DNA of 64,000 nt from an uncultured Bacilli bacterium (GCA_910580185.1 CAJTWC010000005.1:42008-106007), one strand, 5' to 3'. Counted from the first letter of the stretch, positions 33,946-42,883 are shown. Numbers and translations are program-made. Notes: generated from the sequence alone by a model not told the origin.

Positions 33946-34515
33946 TTATAACTCATCTAATTGTCTAATAAAGTTCTCAAATTGTTTTTGGCGAAATAAA
34001 CATTTAAATCTTCTTTTAAAGCAATGAAAAAACCTTTTTATTAAACCTATAGTGTTTAAATTATTTCTCCATGCAGGATTCTTAAAATCTCTATAAGCCG
34101 ATCTATAATAACATTTAAATCTAGCTGTTCTTTTTACAATTATAGTTCCCTTTAATTTTGATATTAATGAGTTATCTGCTAAACACCCACCTTCAATGAT
34201 AACCTTTTTATCACTTTTTTCAAAAAAACTAATAATGTCACAATAATAGTCATTAATATTCATACTAGAAAAATTATCATATTTTTTATTTAAAAACTCT
34301 CTTAATTCTTTAACTTCATCATTTAAAGTATCTGGATCATTATCATTACATAAACTATCTAATCCAAGTACAATATATTTTGGATTTTTTCTATATTTAA
34401 ATCCATATGTGGACTTACCAGAGCCAACACTACCTGTAACATTTATAATATTATCTAAAGATATTTTCTTTACATAATCTGATTTATCTATAAATAAATT
34501 TATTTTATATTTCAT
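33946..34515 (-). CDS. Small P-loop kinase-like protein
   Basis: About 189 residues. The P-loop NVTGSVGSGKSTYGFKY is near residue 30, a KYIVLGLDSLCND strand follows, and KKVIIEGGCLADNSLI suggests the second acidic strand. The C-terminus is highly basic and aromatic (RFFHCFKRRFKCLFRQKQFE), which could contact nucleic acid or membrane. The layout resembles adenylate-kinase-like NTPases such as shikimate kinase relatives. No ribosome site is evident, so the ATG at 34515 is chosen over an upstream GTG. Confidence 0.6.
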   Translation of the reverse strand: MKYKINLFIDKSDYVKKISLDNIINVTGSVGSGKSTYGFKYRKNPKYIVLGLDSLCNDNDPDTLNDEVKELREFLNKKYDNFSSMNINDYYCDIISFFEKSDKKVIIEGGCLADNSLISKLKGTIIVKRTARFKCYYRSAYRDFKNPAWRNNLNTIGLIKRFFHCFKRRFKCLFRQKQFENFIRQLDEL

Positions 34516-34537
34516 TAATAACACAAACTTATATTTT

Positions 34538-35020
34538 TTAATTAAAATATTTAACTAACCAATATTCTTTATCCGCGTTTTGTTCTTTGTTTAAATAATC
34601 ATATCCTAACTTTCTATAAAACTCTAATCCATATATAGATGATGGTATAACTAGTTCCTTAGCATTAATATTTTTCGCATACTCCTCAATTTTATTTATT
34701 AATAAAGTGCCAATTCCTTGATGATGGTTTTCAATATTAACAAACACTGTCTGAATAATGTATTTATAACCTGTTTCATCACCTCTAAATTTACTAATGC
34801 TAGCCGTACCAACTACCTTTCCGTTTTTTATTGCAACATAACATTTTTCTTTGTTAGGAAAATTTTCATTTATTTCTTCTTCAGTAAAATGCTTTGATAT
34901 TTTATCAATTACTTCTTTTCCATGATCTTTTATATTAATTTCATACATATTAGTAATTATAATATCTGACATTTCCTTAGCATATTTCTCATCATATTCT
35001 TTTATTTCTATGTCATTCAT
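34538..35020 (-). CDS. GNAT acetyltransferase
   Basis: 160 residues: IEIKEYDEKYAKEMSDIIIT, KCYVAIKNGKVVGTASISKF, YIIQTVFVNIENHHQGIGTL (acetyl-CoA loop NHHQGIGTLL), and SSIYGLEFYRKLGYDYLN. A typical GNAT of about 160 residues, perhaps acting on an amino acid or small amine. ATG follows AAGGAGA. Its stop-start spacing with neighbours suggests co-transcription. Confidence 0.85.
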   Translation of the reverse strand: MNDIEIKEYDEKYAKEMSDIIITNMYEINIKDHGKEVIDKISKHFTEEEINENFPNKEKCYVAIKNGKVVGTASISKFRGDETGYKYIIQTVFVNIENHHQGIGTLLINKIEEYAKNINAKELVIPSSIYGLEFYRKLGYDYLNKEQNADKEYWLVKYFN

Positions 35021-35022
35021 AA

Positions 35023-35811
35023 TTATTTTCTCCTTCCTATATAAAGCATGTGATTACTATATCCTTGAAGATCATGTCTTTCACAAGTTTTATAGTGATA
35101 ATCTAACCAAATATCAAATTCTTCATCACTTAAATCATTTACATAATCTCCTAGTATATTACTTAAACCATCTGTTGATACATCAGCTACATGTTCCACG
35201 TCATAGTTACTCATTAATTCATTAAATTCATCAACATAAAACGTAGTAAAAACTTCTTCTGGTTTATCACATAATTTATAATTTTTATCACATAATCTAT
35301 CTTTTTCCAATAAATGATGTTTCTTTAACATATAACATATAACAACCGAATCATTTGCTAAATAAGCTATGTAAATATACCCATCTTTTTTAGTTACTCT
35401 TAGAGCTTCTTCAATTGCTTTTTTCTTATCTTCTTCTGTGTATAAATGATATAAAGGACCTAATACTAAAGTCATATCAAAAGTATCATCTTCATACATA
35501 CTTAAGTCAAGTGCTGTTCCTTGTACTGCGTTGATATCCATCTCACTAGTTATTTTACTTTTTAGAATATCTAAATTAGATTGTATCAATTCTACAGAAT
35601 CTACCTTATAACCCATTTTAGCATAATATATGGAATAGGCTCCAGTTCCTGCACCCACTTCCAAAATTCTATCGCCCTTTTTTAAATTATTTTCTATATA
35701 TCTTTTAGTTGTTAAATATTCTACAGAATGAGATTTATCTTTAGTAAATCTAACATCTTCACTATAATCATTTTTATAATACTTTTCTATAGTTTTATAT
35801 TTTTCTTCCAT
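35023..35811 (-). CDS. Class I SAM-dependent methyltransferase
   Basis: 262 residues. SAM motif I is RILEVGAGTGAYSIYYAKMG near 52, motif II acidic strand VDSVELIQSN, and MTLVLGPLYHLYTEEDKKKA followed by RVTKKDGYIYIAY matches the methyltransferase 11/25 group. The start was moved to the ATG at 35809-35811, which follows AGGTAAA. A structured terminator-ended RNA element lies just upstream, so expression may be conditional. Substrate unknown. Confidence 0.82.
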   Translation of the reverse strand: MEEKYKTIEKYYKNDYSEDVRFTKDKSHSVEYLTTKRYIENNLKKGDRILEVGAGTGAYSIYYAKMGYKVDSVELIQSNLDILKSKITSEMDINAVQGTALDLSMYEDDTFDMTLVLGPLYHLYTEEDKKKAIEEALRVTKKDGYIYIAYLANDSVVICYMLKKHHLLEKDRLCDKNYKLCDKPEEVFTTFYVDEFNELMSNYDVEHVADVSTDGLSNILGDYVNDLSDEEFDIWLDYHYKTCERHDLQGYSNHMLYIGRRK

Positions 35812-35885
35812 TTTACCTATCTCCCTATCATAATAATATTTTAAAATATTTACACAAATTATACAATAATTTGCTTCTATAAACA

Positions 35886-35983
35886 TAAAAACGAAGTCAT
35901 ACTAGTATCTTTCAAATACTAGTGACTCCGTTTTATTAAACGTGTAGGATTTTTCCCTGCACAGCTTTAATGTGCACTCACTT
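35886..35983 (-). ncRNA. Terminator-coupled structured RNA, copy 1
   Basis: It starts right after the stop of the 35985 gene. Elements in order on the minus strand: AGTGAG; a stem TGCACA/TGTGCA; GGGAAAAATCC; the shared CTACACGT; TAATAA; ACGGAGTCACT; and a long terminator stem (AAAACGGAGTCA with TGACTTCGTTTT plus inner CTAGTAT/ATACTAG) followed by TTTTTATG. AGTGA can pair with TCACT inside the terminator, giving mutually exclusive folds. Same plan as copy 2, with different stem sequences but kept pairing. Confidence 0.6.
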
Positions 35984-35984
35984 A

Positions 35985-36434
35985 TTATCTTCTTTTCATA
36001 TTTTTATTTTTTTGATGTATCATGTATACCATAGCATCTTTATTATCTCTTGTAATGCCTGGATAACATTGTTCTACTTCATCAACAGCCATACTAATTT
36101 GTTCCATGAAGTCTTCATATATTGGATAATATATATCAATCATTTCATATAATAATCTTTGTTTTTTTTCATAATTCATTAACGATTTATCAATTTTTTC
36201 CACCGTTCTTAAAAATCCATTTCTTAAAGCTGATAACTTAGAATCTTTATAAACTTTATTTTTCACCTTATACATATCAATAGGATTTATATCAGATTTT
36301 ACATATTTAAAATAGTAAGAGCCTAAGTCTTCTGTCATTCTGTTATATTTAGATTCCATTCCATCATCTTCAATGTACTTTTTTCCTACTTGTACCAATA
36401 AATCATAATATTTTCTTTTTTCATGTCTTGTCAT
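35985..36434 (-). CDS. Hypothetical helical protein between two copies of a structured RNA
   Basis: 149 residues, all-helical and rich in Lys, Tyr, Asp and Met (TRHEKRKYYDLLVQVGKKYI; ALRNGFLRTVEKIDKSLMNY; YPIYEDFMEQISMAVDEVEQ), ending KNKNMKRR. No membrane helix or catalytic motif is seen, and the family is not recognised. ATG at 36432-36434 follows AAAGGGGG. The gene is preceded by a promoter plus terminator-ended RNA and followed by another copy of that RNA, which suggests an RNA-controlled or RNA-binding protein; that is inference. Confidence 0.6.
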   Translation of the reverse strand: MTRHEKRKYYDLLVQVGKKYIEDDGMESKYNRMTEDLGSYYFKYVKSDINPIDMYKVKNKVYKDSKLSALRNGFLRTVEKIDKSLMNYEKKQRLLYEMIDIYYPIYEDFMEQISMAVDEVEQCYPGITRDNKDAMVYMIHQKNKNMKRR

Positions 36435-36462
36435 TTTATTTTTCCCCCTTTGTGGCAACATA

Positions 36463-36575
36463 CAAAAAGCACGCAAGCCACTTGTTTATAGTGACTCCGT
36501 GCTTAATAGTACGTGTAGGTTTAAAACCCTTTGAGGCTAGAAATAATAAATTTCATACTCAAACTCACTTGATGT
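36463..36575 (-). ncRNA. Terminator-coupled structured RNA, copy 2
   Basis: Starts near 36575 from a near-consensus promoter. Order: AAGTGAG; stem TTTGAG/CTCAAA with an inner GAAAT/ATTTC hairpin; GGGTTTTAAACC; CTACACGT; TATTAA; CACGGAGTCACT; then a terminator stem AAGCACG-G-AGTCACT with AGTGGCT-TG-CGTGCTT and TTTTTG. AGTGA at the 5' end can pair with TCACT of the terminator. Stem bases differ from copy 1 but stay paired, which is covariation. It resembles a riboswitch or RNA attenuator; no known class is recognised. Confidence 0.65.
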
Positions 36576-36581
36576 CTATAG

Positions 36582-36610
36582 ATAATAGCAAAAAAATTAC
36601 TAGTTGTCAA
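36582..36610 (-). promoter_or_regulatory. Promoter of structured RNA copy 2
   Basis: Minus-strand TTGACA (36605-36610), 17 bases, TATTAT (36582-36587), with TG two bases before the -10 box (extended -10). One of the strongest promoters in the window. Confidence 0.78.
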
Positions 36611-36674
36611 ACATTTTTTATAAAATTTTTCCTTTTGAGATTTATTATCGACTAAAAGTGTGTAAGTAATTATT

Positions 36675-37619
36675 TTAAAACTGTACTTTCTCATCTGGAA
36701 CCTTATCTAAATTACTTATTTCATAACTTATCATATAAATACCATCATCATTTACATATTGCATTATAAAATTATCATTCTTTTTGGATATAATTAATCC
36801 AATTGTTCTATTATGATGTTTTTTCTTTAAAGTTTTATCTACTATTTTTCTATATAGCTGTATTTGGCTAATATCTTTATAATTGGTGTTATTAAGTTTC
36901 AATTCTACTGGCATATAACAATTTAGATTGGTGTTAAACAACATCATATCAGCGTAAAAGGTTTTATCTAAGTATTTTAACTTATACTCACTTCCAGCAT
37001 ATAAGAAATCTGCTCCTATTTGTAAGAAAAAGTCTCTTAACTCTTCTAATATATATTTTCTAAGCATTTTTTCACTTAAGTTTTTCTTATCAGGTACTTT
37101 TATTATAATTGGGTCTAGTAACATATCTTTTAGGTTATAACTAGATTCATCTTTTATATCTATTAGTTTTATATTATTTTTATCAGTGAAAGACAATCTT
37201 TCAAACGCCTTTTCTTTTATTAATTTAATTAATTCTCTTTTTGATAAATTATTTAATATGCACTGGTTTATATAATAGTTTCTTTCATTTTCGTTTTTTA
37301 TTGGAAGTAATATAGTCCAATGAGTCCATGTCAATTGGTCAACCACTGGTTGTCCTTTTTGGATAAGATAAAACTTTCGCATATATTTAAGATGCGTAGT
37401 TGAATATCCCCTACCATATTGTTCCATTAATTTTATTGACCATTTTTTTATTAAATTATCCCCATATTTTGATTTATCTTCTCCGCCTTGCGCTTCTACT
37501 AATAACTTTCCTATTTCATAATAAGCATTTAAAGTATCTTTATTAGACTGTAGTCTTCTTATACCTTCGTTTATCTCTTTATTTTCTATTACATTTTTTA
37601 TTTTCTTATAATAATCCAT
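36675..37619 (-). CDS. DUF1016 (YhcG) family PD-(D/E)XK nuclease-like protein
   Basis: 314 residues. The N-terminal DUF1016 part reads ALNAYYEIG-like NAYYEIGKLLVEAQGGEDKS, YGRGYSTTHLKYMRKFYLIQ, LTWTHWTILLPIKNENERNY. The C-terminal nuclease-like domain has FFLQIGADFLYAGSEYKLKY, YADMMLFNTNLNCYMPVELK (Asp and Glu-x-Lys of the PD-(D/E)XK core). Members are often near restriction or mobile elements and are thought to cut branched DNA. ATG at 37617-37619 is 6 bases after AAAGGAG. Confidence 0.85.
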   Translation of the reverse strand: MDYYKKIKNVIENKEINEGIRRLQSNKDTLNAYYEIGKLLVEAQGGEDKSKYGDNLIKKWSIKLMEQYGRGYSTTHLKYMRKFYLIQKGQPVVDQLTWTHWTILLPIKNENERNYYINQCILNNLSKRELIKLIKEKAFERLSFTDKNNIKLIDIKDESSYNLKDMLLDPIIIKVPDKKNLSEKMLRKYILEELRDFFLQIGADFLYAGSEYKLKYLDKTFYADMMLFNTNLNCYMPVELKLNNTNYKDISQIQLYRKIVDKTLKKKHHNRTIGLIISKKNDNFIMQYVNDDGIYMISYEISNLDKVPDEKVQF

Positions 37620-37829
37620 ACATTGCTCCTTTCGGGTCATATATTATATGGATTATTTTTAAGAAAAAACTCGATTTTTGTATGAATTAAAAAAATACAA
37701 TATAAATGTAATTTTTCTATTTGCTTATTTATTAAATTCATAAGTTTTCAAAACATCTTCATGGTAATAAACATTATCATTATTATTTATAACAATTTAA
37801 TATTTTACTATTTTCTAATTATTCTCATT

Positions 37830-37928
37830 TTAAGGGTATGTACAATTTGTTGCTTTACCCTTGACTATGTTTTTCCACCAGTCAGGCATTCTTATTTCTT
37901 TTTCTTCAAATAAAGCTATTTTATTTTT
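37830..37928 (-). pseudogene. Short remnant with a BRO-like N-terminus
   Basis: Directly after the BRO-N stop, an open stretch with no start reads KNKIALFEEKEIR, which matches the N-terminus of BRO/DinD-like proteins, then MPDWWKNIVKGKATNCTYP and stop. It appears to be a fragment of another antirepressor-type gene fused to other sequence. The remaining 37620-37829 is AT-rich with nothing recognisable. Confidence 0.4.
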
Positions 37929-38780
37929 CTATTTATTACTAATTAATTTTTCATCAACATATTCATAATTTAATTTATTATCGCTATTAACTACCTTTTC
38001 CCCTAGTTGCTGTTCTAATTCATCTTTTGCTACTTTAGCAACATTACCACCAGTTTTAGCAATTTTAATATTTTCTTTTAGACCTTGCGGCTTTTTCTTA
38101 GCAGCTAACCTTTTAGTAGCTTCTTCAGATAAATCAGTTAAAATAAGTTCAATGCTATCCATATTATCCCTTAAAGATTCTTTTCTAAGACCTTTATATT
38201 CTTTATACTCTTTAGCAGTCATACCAGACCAAGTTCTATAAATTTCATTAGTAAGTATAGCGTATTCCTTATCTTTACTAACTCCATTTTCTTTCCATAC
38301 GTCGGTTAACTCTTTTCTTTGCTGAAGTGTTTTAATTCTCTTTGTAATCCAAGCTTCATCATAACCTTTCGTACGGTATAAATCTACTGCCCTTTGTGCT
38401 GCGATAGATGGATCAAATACTTCATCTATTCTTTCACTTCCTAAACGTGCAAGCCATTGTTTTATTGGTTCAGCATTCTTAGATGGAACTGACTCTATAA
38501 TTCTAAACATACCTTCTATATCACACACATCAGTCATACGATACTTACCATCCTTAGCCTTCAATTTCAAACCGTTACAATTTGTAACGGTTTCATTACC
38601 TTCATCTTTAAGCCTTTTTTTCAGTACTCTCCAATAAGTTTGTGGATTACTACTTTCAGATAGTATACCAACAATATCAACCACACTTATATAATACTTT
38701 TCTTCCTCTTTATTCCATACTGATCTAATCTCACTATTATTAAATATTTTATTAACTAAAAACATTTTATCTTGGTTCAC
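37929..38780 (-). CDS. BRO-N domain protein, phage antirepressor-like (copy 2)
   Basis: 283 residues, homologous over its full length to the 15150 protein: NNSEIRSVWNKEEEKYYISV, VDIVGILSESSNPQTYWRVL, CDIEGMFRIIESVPSKNAEP, and the C-terminal LTNEIYRTWSGMTAKEYKEY, RKESLRDNMDSIELILTDLS. The start is GTG at 38778-38780, 9 bases after AGGAGGT; this makes the N-terminus line up with its paralogue. An in-frame ATG upstream has no ribosome site. Confidence 0.82.
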   Translation of the reverse strand: MNQDKMFLVNKIFNNSEIRSVWNKEEEKYYISVVDIVGILSESSNPQTYWRVLKKRLKDEGNETVTNCNGLKLKAKDGKYRMTDVCDIEGMFRIIESVPSKNAEPIKQWLARLGSERIDEVFDPSIAAQRAVDLYRTKGYDEAWITKRIKTLQQRKELTDVWKENGVSKDKEYAILTNEIYRTWSGMTAKEYKEYKGLRKESLRDNMDSIELILTDLSEEATKRLAAKKKPQGLKENIKIAKTGGNVAKVAKDELEQQLGEKVVNSDNKLNYEYVDEKLISNK

Positions 38781-38941
38781 TTTTAAACCACCTCCTAACT
38801 TATACTTCTCCATAACTTTTAAAATTCCCCTAAAATTCAAAAGGAAATTGAAATAAATTTAATACATTGATTTTATCATACATACGTTCGTACTTGCATA
38901 TTAGATTTTTCTAATTATTAAAAAGTAGACTTTCTTGACAT

Positions 38942-38970
38942 AAAAAAAGTATGACAAATTGCCACACTTT
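38942..38970 (-). terminator. Terminator after the double phosphotransferase gene
   Basis: Minus-strand stem AAAGTGTG/CATACTTT (one G-U pair) with a 9-base loop, then TTTTATG, 3 bases after the stop. Confidence 0.7.
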
Positions 38971-38972
38971 AA

Positions 38973-40850
38973 TTATAATATTTTCTCTTTTTTAGCATTT
39001 TCCTTTATAAAACTATTTATATCATCTAAATCTTTTTTATTGTTAGTTGTTTTATAATCTTTTAATCTTTTTATTAATATATAAATTTCTAACCTTTCAT
39101 TTAGATATTTAACATTATTTAGTTCTTCATAATACGTTTTAATATAATCTATTATATATTCATAATCTATTTCTACCTGCAACATATCTGTTTCTTCCGA
39201 TGACCAATAATATGGATATTCCCTACAAATATTTAATATGTTAAAATCATAATCTATAGGTGCTACCATACTTCTTTCAAAATCTAATATTTTAATTTCT
39301 CCATTACTTACAATAATATTATCGAAATGTAAATCACCATGTATCAAACCAAATATATTATCTTTAAAATATATATCAATTAACTTAAATAAAGTTGCTA
39401 TATCTAAACCAGTTATTTTTAATTCAGCAAATTTATCTTTTAAATAACTTCTAAAATCATATTCTTTAGTGTTTTTCTTGTGAATGCCTTTAATTACATT
39501 TATTACCTTCTGTATAATTTCCCTTCTTTTTTCTTCGGATAATTTATACCATATTTCATATAAAGTTTGACCTTCTACATTTTCTTGTACTTGATAATAG
39601 TAAGGTACTATATTTTTAGATATATCCGATAAATATAACTTTGGAATATTTTTATTACCTTCGTTCATTTTATAAAATTTAATTTCATTTAAAAATCTTT
39701 CCTCATTATTTTTATCTATACATATTCTAACTATATAATCTTCTACTTCATATATTTTATTAGTAAATCCTCTACTTATAAGTTTATATTTTTTTCCTTT
39801 AAGCAAGTTATTATTATCAATTATTTTTTCTATAGCATTATCATAATCATGGTTTTCTTTTTTCGTTAATCTTGATAAAGATTCATACATTATTCCAATC
39901 AGCTCTATGTATCTATTTATTTCATCTATTGTCTTACTTACTTCTTTTATTGCAATTTCTTTTTCTTCTTTATCTGCTTTTATTATATCCAAACTTCTTT
40001 TTAAATTATAATCAAGCCATCCAAATCTTCCTATCAAGTTACCGCATATAACAAAATATCTATCATGCACAAAATTATTTGTTTTTAAGTATGAAGTTAA
40101 CACAGCATTAAACTTATCAATATCAAACTTATCACTTAAAAATCCTGAAAAGTTAAGTGCTGTTTCAATAAGTTCACTTTTCGTATTAGAAATAGAAGCT
40201 GACTCCCAATCAATTATTATTGGATTTTCATCTTGCCACATTACGTTTTTTAAATCTAAGTCCCTGTGACATACACCAAAATATTTATTAGATAAATTAA
40301 ACCTTTCTACACACCTTTCTAACAATGAATAATACTTTTTATAATTGCTCAAATATAATTTCCTATAAGGCATGTTTTTAAAGTTAAAATTTCCTAAAAA
40401 ATCTTCCCATTTTACATAGAAATGCTCCTCTTTGTTTTCTATATTGATATTTAACTTGCTATAATCTAGCTTATGAATTTTTGATAATATTTCGCCTATT
40501 TTTTCACAATGACTAATAGTTATTTCATTATCAGTTAAAGTATTACCATTTATATATTTAAATACCATATAATAAGTGTTATCAAGTTTGTTAATAAAAC
40601 TATTATTTATTACTAAAGCATTTGAAACAGGTATATCATTATCAAAGGCTAAATTAGATAACTTTTCGGATAATATAAAATTATCCATAGCATCTTTTCT
40701 TTTCATAACTTCGGGATTTAGAATTTTTATTGCATAAATATCTTTATCAGTTTCTACTTTAAACATCTTATGCATTAATCCACCAGTTAACTTTGTAATT
40801 TTTTTTACTTTTCCTAAATTAAAATTATTACAAAATAACTCAATATCCAT
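38973..40850 (-). CDS. Tandem APH/choline-kinase-like phosphotransferase
   Basis: 625 residues holding two phosphotransferase domains in one chain. Domain 1 (about 1-300): KLTGGLMHKMFKVETDKDIY, MVFKYINGNTLT, catalytic loop VCHRDLDLKNVMW and metal site IIIDWESAS. Domain 2 (about 340-625): LISRGFTNKIYEVEDYIVRI, QENVEGQTLYEIW, GLIHGDLHFDNIIVSNG and IKILDFERS. Both keep the HxD and D(F/W)E residues, so both may be active. Such kinases phosphorylate aminoglycosides, choline, homoserine or similar. ATG follows GGTG. The fusion is unusual. Confidence 0.8.
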   Translation of the reverse strand: MDIELFCNNFNLGKVKKITKLTGGLMHKMFKVETDKDIYAIKILNPEVMKRKDAMDNFILSEKLSNLAFDNDIPVSNALVINNSFINKLDNTYYMVFKYINGNTLTDNEITISHCEKIGEILSKIHKLDYSKLNINIENKEEHFYVKWEDFLGNFNFKNMPYRKLYLSNYKKYYSLLERCVERFNLSNKYFGVCHRDLDLKNVMWQDENPIIIDWESASISNTKSELIETALNFSGFLSDKFDIDKFNAVLTSYLKTNNFVHDRYFVICGNLIGRFGWLDYNLKRSLDIIKADKEEKEIAIKEVSKTIDEINRYIELIGIMYESLSRLTKKENHDYDNAIEKIIDNNNLLKGKKYKLISRGFTNKIYEVEDYIVRICIDKNNEERFLNEIKFYKMNEGNKNIPKLYLSDISKNIVPYYYQVQENVEGQTLYEIWYKLSEEKRREIIQKVINVIKGIHKKNTKEYDFRSYLKDKFAELKITGLDIATLFKLIDIYFKDNIFGLIHGDLHFDNIIVSNGEIKILDFERSMVAPIDYDFNILNICREYPYYWSSEETDMLQVEIDYEYIIDYIKTYYEELNNVKYLNERLEIYILIKRLKDYKTTNNKKDLDDINSFIKENAKKEKIL

Positions 40851-40911
40851 TTTTTCACCACCTTATTTTATACTCTAATTTTCTTTTGTAATTTTAATGT
40901 TTTATACTAAA

Positions 40912-42834
40912 TTATTTTATATATGCACTCACATCATCTCTTACTTTAACAAGCAAGTCATAATCTTTTCTAACATCCGATAACCTAAATGATAAAGCAC
41001 CACTTTGACGATTTCCAAACAAGTCTCCTTGGCCTCTTAATTTAAAATCTGCCTCACTTATCTTATAACCATCAGTAGTTTCTTCCATTATCTTTAATCT
41101 TTCTTTATCCTTATCACTAATTAAATAACAATATGATTGTAAATCATTTCTTCCTACCCGACCCCTTAGCTGGTGTAAAGTAGAAAGCCCAAACCTATCA
41201 GCATCAAAGATAACCATAACGGTTGCATTAGAAACATCTACCCCTACTTCAACAACGGTAGTAGAAATAAGAATGTTTATTTTACCCTCAAGATAATCAT
41301 TCATTACCTTATCTTTTTCCTCGTTAGTCATCTTTCCATGTAAGATTTCCACAGTATAATTTTTAAAAGCAAGTTCAAACTTATGTTTTAAATCGTTAAC
41401 ATTGGTATAATCAGTTTCCTCGTTTTCCTCTATCATCGGTGCGATAACATACGCTTGATTACCACGTTTTAAAGCACCATATATACCTTCTAAAACATCT
41501 TTTAATTCATCTGTTTTTTTGACGCTAGTAATGACTGGTAATCTTCCTTTTGGCTTTTGTTTAATACTAGATACATCAGTATCACCATAAATAGTTAGAG
41601 CATACGTTCTAGGTATTGGTGTTGCACTCATCATTAAAACGTCCGGTACATCTGACTTATTTTTTAAAGCAAGTCTTTGATTAACGCCAAACCTATGTTG
41701 CTCATCCGTTATAACAAGTCCAAGATTATTCCAAGTTACTTTATCACTAATAAGCGCATGAGTACCAACAAGTAAATCTATCTCTTTATGTTCTAGTTTT
41801 TCATATACTTCCCTTTTTTCTTTAGCAGACATCTTACCAGTTAAAAGTCCTATTTTAAAATTAGTATCCTTAAATAATTTACTTGCATTTTCAAAATGCT
41901 GAATTGCAAGTATTTCAGTAGGCGCCATAAGGGCACTTTGATAACCTGCGGTAAAAGAAGCATATGCTAAAACAAAAGCTACTATCGTTTTACCAGATCC
42001 AACGTCACCTTGAAGTAACCTATTCATCTTAACGTCACTTTTTAAATCACTTATCATTTCGTCTATAACCTTTTTTTGATCACTAGTTAATTCAAACGGA
42101 AGGTTATTAATAAAGTCATTTACTAAAATTTCATTTACGTTTTTAATAAACAAATCATTGTGCTCTTCGTTCTTTTTCTTAAGCTCCCTTACCTTTTTCA
42201 TATAAGTAAATAGCTCTTCGTACTTTAAGGTCTTTAAAGCCGTCTTTAACTCTTTTTCGCATACTGGATTATGAACCACCTTAATAGCAATTTCTTCATC
42301 CATAAACCCATACTTATCTTTTAACGCTTTTGGTATGTTATTTGAAGCACCACTTACACTTATAGCGTTATTAATAAAGTTCTTCATCTGCTTAGAAGTT
42401 ATTCCTTTACATAAATGATAAACCGGAATTATCTCTAAACCATTAGGTAACGCTTTAAGTAAAATATTACTTGCTGTTAAAGTCTCACTTTTTGGATTAT
42501 ACTTTCCAATTACCGTAACAACGCTACCTGGTTTAATGTTATTCTTCATAAAAGCACGGTTAAAAATCGTAACTTTAATTATCTTATTTTGAACGTTACA
42601 TCTAAAGGTTAGTCTATTCATTCGTCCTTTAAAAAAGTTTACCACCGGACTTGATTCTACAATACCGTCACTTACGAAATTATTATAAAATCTTTCATCA
42701 TTAATATCTCTTCTTACAAGCACATCAAAACGGTATGGATAGTTTCTTATTAAATCTTCCACACTATATATGCCTAAGTTATTTAAAAGTCCAAGTGACT
42801 TTGAACCGATACCAGTTAAATCTTTAAGTCCCAT
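40912..42834 (-). CDS. recG: ATP-dependent DNA helicase RecG
   Basis: 640 residues. RecG remodels stalled forks and Holliday junctions. The N-terminal wedge/OB part begins LTGIGSKSLGLLNNLGIYSV and includes SFKGRMNRL-like FFKGRMNRLTFRCNVQNK. Helicase motifs: I LLQGDVGSGKTIVAF, Ia MAPTEILAIQHF, II VITDEQHRFGVNQR, III MMSATPIPRTYALTIYGD, VI LRGRVGRND. The end RLSDVRKDYDLLVKVRDDV is as in RecG. Slightly short for the family. ATG follows AGGAAGGT. Confidence 0.94.
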   Translation of the reverse strand: MGLKDLTGIGSKSLGLLNNLGIYSVEDLIRNYPYRFDVLVRRDINDERFYNNFVSDGIVESSPVVNFFKGRMNRLTFRCNVQNKIIKVTIFNRAFMKNNIKPGSVVTVIGKYNPKSETLTASNILLKALPNGLEIIPVYHLCKGITSKQMKNFINNAISVSGASNNIPKALKDKYGFMDEEIAIKVVHNPVCEKELKTALKTLKYEELFTYMKKVRELKKKNEEHNDLFIKNVNEILVNDFINNLPFELTSDQKKVIDEMISDLKSDVKMNRLLQGDVGSGKTIVAFVLAYASFTAGYQSALMAPTEILAIQHFENASKLFKDTNFKIGLLTGKMSAKEKREVYEKLEHKEIDLLVGTHALISDKVTWNNLGLVITDEQHRFGVNQRLALKNKSDVPDVLMMSATPIPRTYALTIYGDTDVSSIKQKPKGRLPVITSVKKTDELKDVLEGIYGALKRGNQAYVIAPMIEENEETDYTNVNDLKHKFELAFKNYTVEILHGKMTNEEKDKVMNDYLEGKINILISTTVVEVGVDVSNATVMVIFDADRFGLSTLHQLRGRVGRNDLQSYCYLISDKDKERLKIMEETTDGYKISEADFKLRGQGDLFGNRQSGALSFRLSDVRKDYDLLVKVRDDVSAYIK

Positions 42835-42867
42835 AAGCGTACCTTCCTAACATATAAAACAATTATA

Positions 42868-42883
42868 ACAAACGATTGTTTGT
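42868..42883. promoter_or_regulatory. Palindrome ACAAAC-GATT-GTTTGT upstream of recG
   Basis: A perfect 6-4-6 inverted repeat 34 bases before recG. Its form suits a dimeric repressor of the TetR type, but no such regulator is in the window and the site could be chance. Confidence 0.3.

Noticed and set aside
35985..36575. Type III toxin-antitoxin (ToxIN-like): promoter, RNA, terminator, then a 149-aa gene
   Set aside because: The layout fits, but the protein is all-helical and shows none of the ToxN/CptN/TenpN strand-rich features, the RNA is not a tandem repeat, and a second RNA copy lies downstream. Kept only as an unassigned RNA-gene pair.
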